From assembly GCF_958453765.1 (NCBI RefSeq), contig NZ_CAUDZA010000022.1, positions 1 to 39,966 of the forward strand: a stretch of 39,966 nt of DNA, read 5' to 3'. The notes beneath the pieces are model-generated. The model did no database searches. It saw only the letters and a list, made by a program, of their open reading frames with translations, and was not told the origin of the DNA. The translations under genes were made by a program, and so were the position numbers. The stretch's first letter is position 1. The number at the start of each line of letters is the position of its first letter. This DNA comes from Phascolarctobacterium_A succinatutens_B (GTDB taxonomy: Bacteria > Bacillota > Negativicutes > Acidaminococcales > Acidaminococcaceae). Positions 38,855-39,966 of the stretch are shown here, in pieces.

Positions 38855-39874
38855 ATGAACATTATCGTAACCGGCGGTGCCGGATTTATCGGAAGCAACT
38901 TTATATTTTACATGCTGGCAAACCATCCTGCCTATCGCATTATCTGTCTTGATAAGCTGACCTATGCAGGTAATCTTTCTACGTTAGATCCTGTAATGCA
39001 CAAGCTAAACTTTCGCTTTGTGCAGGCAGATATCTGCGACAGAGAAGCTGTAGACAAGCTTTTTGAGGAAGAGCATCCATACATAGTAGTTAATTTCGCT
39101 GCAGAATCACATGTAGACCGCAGCATTGAAAATCCCGGCATTTTCTTGCAGACTAATATCATGGGGGCAGCAACACTGATGGATGCCTGCCGTCAATACG
39201 GCATCAGGCGTTACCATCAGATCTCTACGGACGAAGTATACGGTGATTTGACGTTTTCTGCGGATGTCAAGCCTTTTTCCGAAGGCGCTTTAATTAGGCC
39301 GAGTTCTCCCTACAGCAGTTCGAAGGCAAGCGCGGATTTACTTGTTATGGCTTATCACAGAACATATGGCTTGCCTGTTTCGATTTCGCGCTGCAGCAAC
39401 AACTATGCTCCCTATCAGTTCCCGGAAAAGCTGATTCCGCTGATGCTAGTGAATGCTTTGGCAGATAAGCCGTTGCCTGTATATGGCGAAGGCTTAAATG
39501 TACGCGACTGGCTGTATGTTGAGGATCATTGCAAGGCGATTGACTTGATTATCCATAAAGGCAGAGTAGGCGAGGTGTATAATATCGGCGGTCATAACGA
39601 GATGCGCAATATTGATATCGTAAAGCTGATTTGCAAGGAGCTTGGTAAGCCGGAGAGCCTAATTACGCATGTTACAGACCGCAAAGGCCACGATATGCGT
39701 TATGCAATTGATCCGACTAAGATTCATAATGAGCTGTGCTGGTTGCCGGAAACAAAGTTTGCTGATGGTATTAAAAAGACCATTAAGTGGTATCTTGAGA
39801 ATCAGAAGTGGTGGAAGGATATCATTAATGGCGAGTATCAGAATTATTATGAGAAGATGTATGGGAAAATGTGA
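38855..39874 (+). CDS. rfbB: dTDP-glucose 4,6-dehydratase-like (RmlB/RfbB)
   Basis: The 339-residue extended SDR carries the RmlB marks: GGAGFIGSNFI (NAD site), DKLTYAGNLSTLDPV, AAESHVDRSI, HQISTDEVYGDL (catalytic Thr, Asp, Glu), YSSSKASADLLV (Tyr-Lys), SRCSNNYAPYQFPEKLIPLM and RDWLYVEDHCKAIDLI. It converts dTDP-glucose to the 4-keto-6-deoxy sugar used for rhamnose and other deoxysugars in LPS. The ribosome binding site before ATG 38855 is weak. No rmlA, rmlC or rmlD is seen before the window ends; they may follow. Bases 39875-39966 show no supported gene. Confidence 0.94.
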   Translation: MNIIVTGGAGFIGSNFIFYMLANHPAYRIICLDKLTYAGNLSTLDPVMHKLNFRFVQADICDREAVDKLFEEEHPYIVVNFAAESHVDRSIENPGIFLQTNIMGAATLMDACRQYGIRRYHQISTDEVYGDLTFSADVKPFSEGALIRPSSPYSSSKASADLLVMAYHRTYGLPVSISRCSNNYAPYQFPEKLIPLMLVNALADKPLPVYGEGLNVRDWLYVEDHCKAIDLIIHKGRVGEVYNIGGHNEMRNIDIVKLICKELGKPESLITHVTDRKGHDMRYAIDPTKIHNELCWLPETKFADGIKKTIKWYLENQKWWKDIINGEYQNYYEKMYGKM

Positions 39875-39966
39875 ACAAGAGCAACTTACACTTGAATATT
39901 GTGCAACAGAAAAAGGCATTGGTCCAAATTTTGGGGTTGGGCTGTTACATGAGTGTGGGTGGACCT

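Noticed and set aside
1..39966. CRISPR arrays, tRNA or rRNA genes and transposases
   Set aside because: I saw no regularly spaced repeats, no tRNA T-loop signatures, no rRNA segments and no transposase-like proteins by eye; a tRNAscan or Infernal run could still find something missed.

Overview
The window looks like the chromosome of an anaerobic Gram-negative-type Firmicute of the class Negativicutes, possibly an Acidaminococcaceae member such as Phascolarctobacterium. This is inferred from Firmicutes-style regulation (T-box, strong AGGAGG ribosome binding sites, type I toxin loci) together with a full LPS heptose pathway, an LptD-like protein and an oxygen-sensitive Fe-S redox operon. The genus is a guess made without a database search.

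Layout. (1) 0.2-4 kb holds biosynthesis genes under RNA control: serC on the minus strand behind a serine-type T-box leader with two antiterminator/terminator modules, and thiC behind a TPP riboswitch. Two copies of a small type I toxin-antitoxin cassette flank thiC. (2) 4-14 kb holds envelope genes: a VirK/YbjX (DUF535) protein, a secreted repeat protein, an LptD-like outer-membrane protein, then a tightly coupled heptose operon (gmhA, hldE, hldD, gmhB, two GT9 heptosyltransferases) ending in a TOPRIM-like protein. (3) 14.1-15.5 kb is an alanine/glycine:cation symporter. (4) 15.8-25.0 kb is the energy-metabolism core: hdrB-hdrC-hdrA-flxD-flxC-flxB-flxA followed by a soluble fumarate-reductase-like Fe-S subunit and flavoprotein (TfrB/TfrA-like).

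(5) 25.0-27.3 kb is a toxin cluster: a third type I cassette, a DUF3990 ART-like protein with a partner, and a lipoprotein barnase with barstar. (6) 27.4-30.8 kb holds an Uup-type ABC-F ATPase and a MATE exporter. (7) 31.0-33.0 kb is an AAA ATPase plus RloB pair (AbiL-like phage defence) bracketed by an imperfect direct repeat. (8) 33.4-39.9 kb holds surface-glycan genes: a WaaE-like GT2, an acyltransferase, a phosphoethanolamine transferase, a GT8, another GT2 and an RmlB-like dehydratase.

How the parts work together. The Hdr-Flx genes encode a predicted NADH-oxidising, flavin-based electron-bifurcating complex. The adjacent fumarate-reductase-like pair has no membrane anchor, so NADH oxidation could drive ferredoxin reduction together with fumarate reduction in the cytoplasm. 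This is the strongest candidate for an under-described system here. The second is the three-copy type I toxin-antitoxin family, each copy with its own antisense promoter. Three copies of a ~100 bp intergenic repeat and a GC-rich inverted repeat are also present. I saw no tRNA, rRNA, CRISPR array or transposase.
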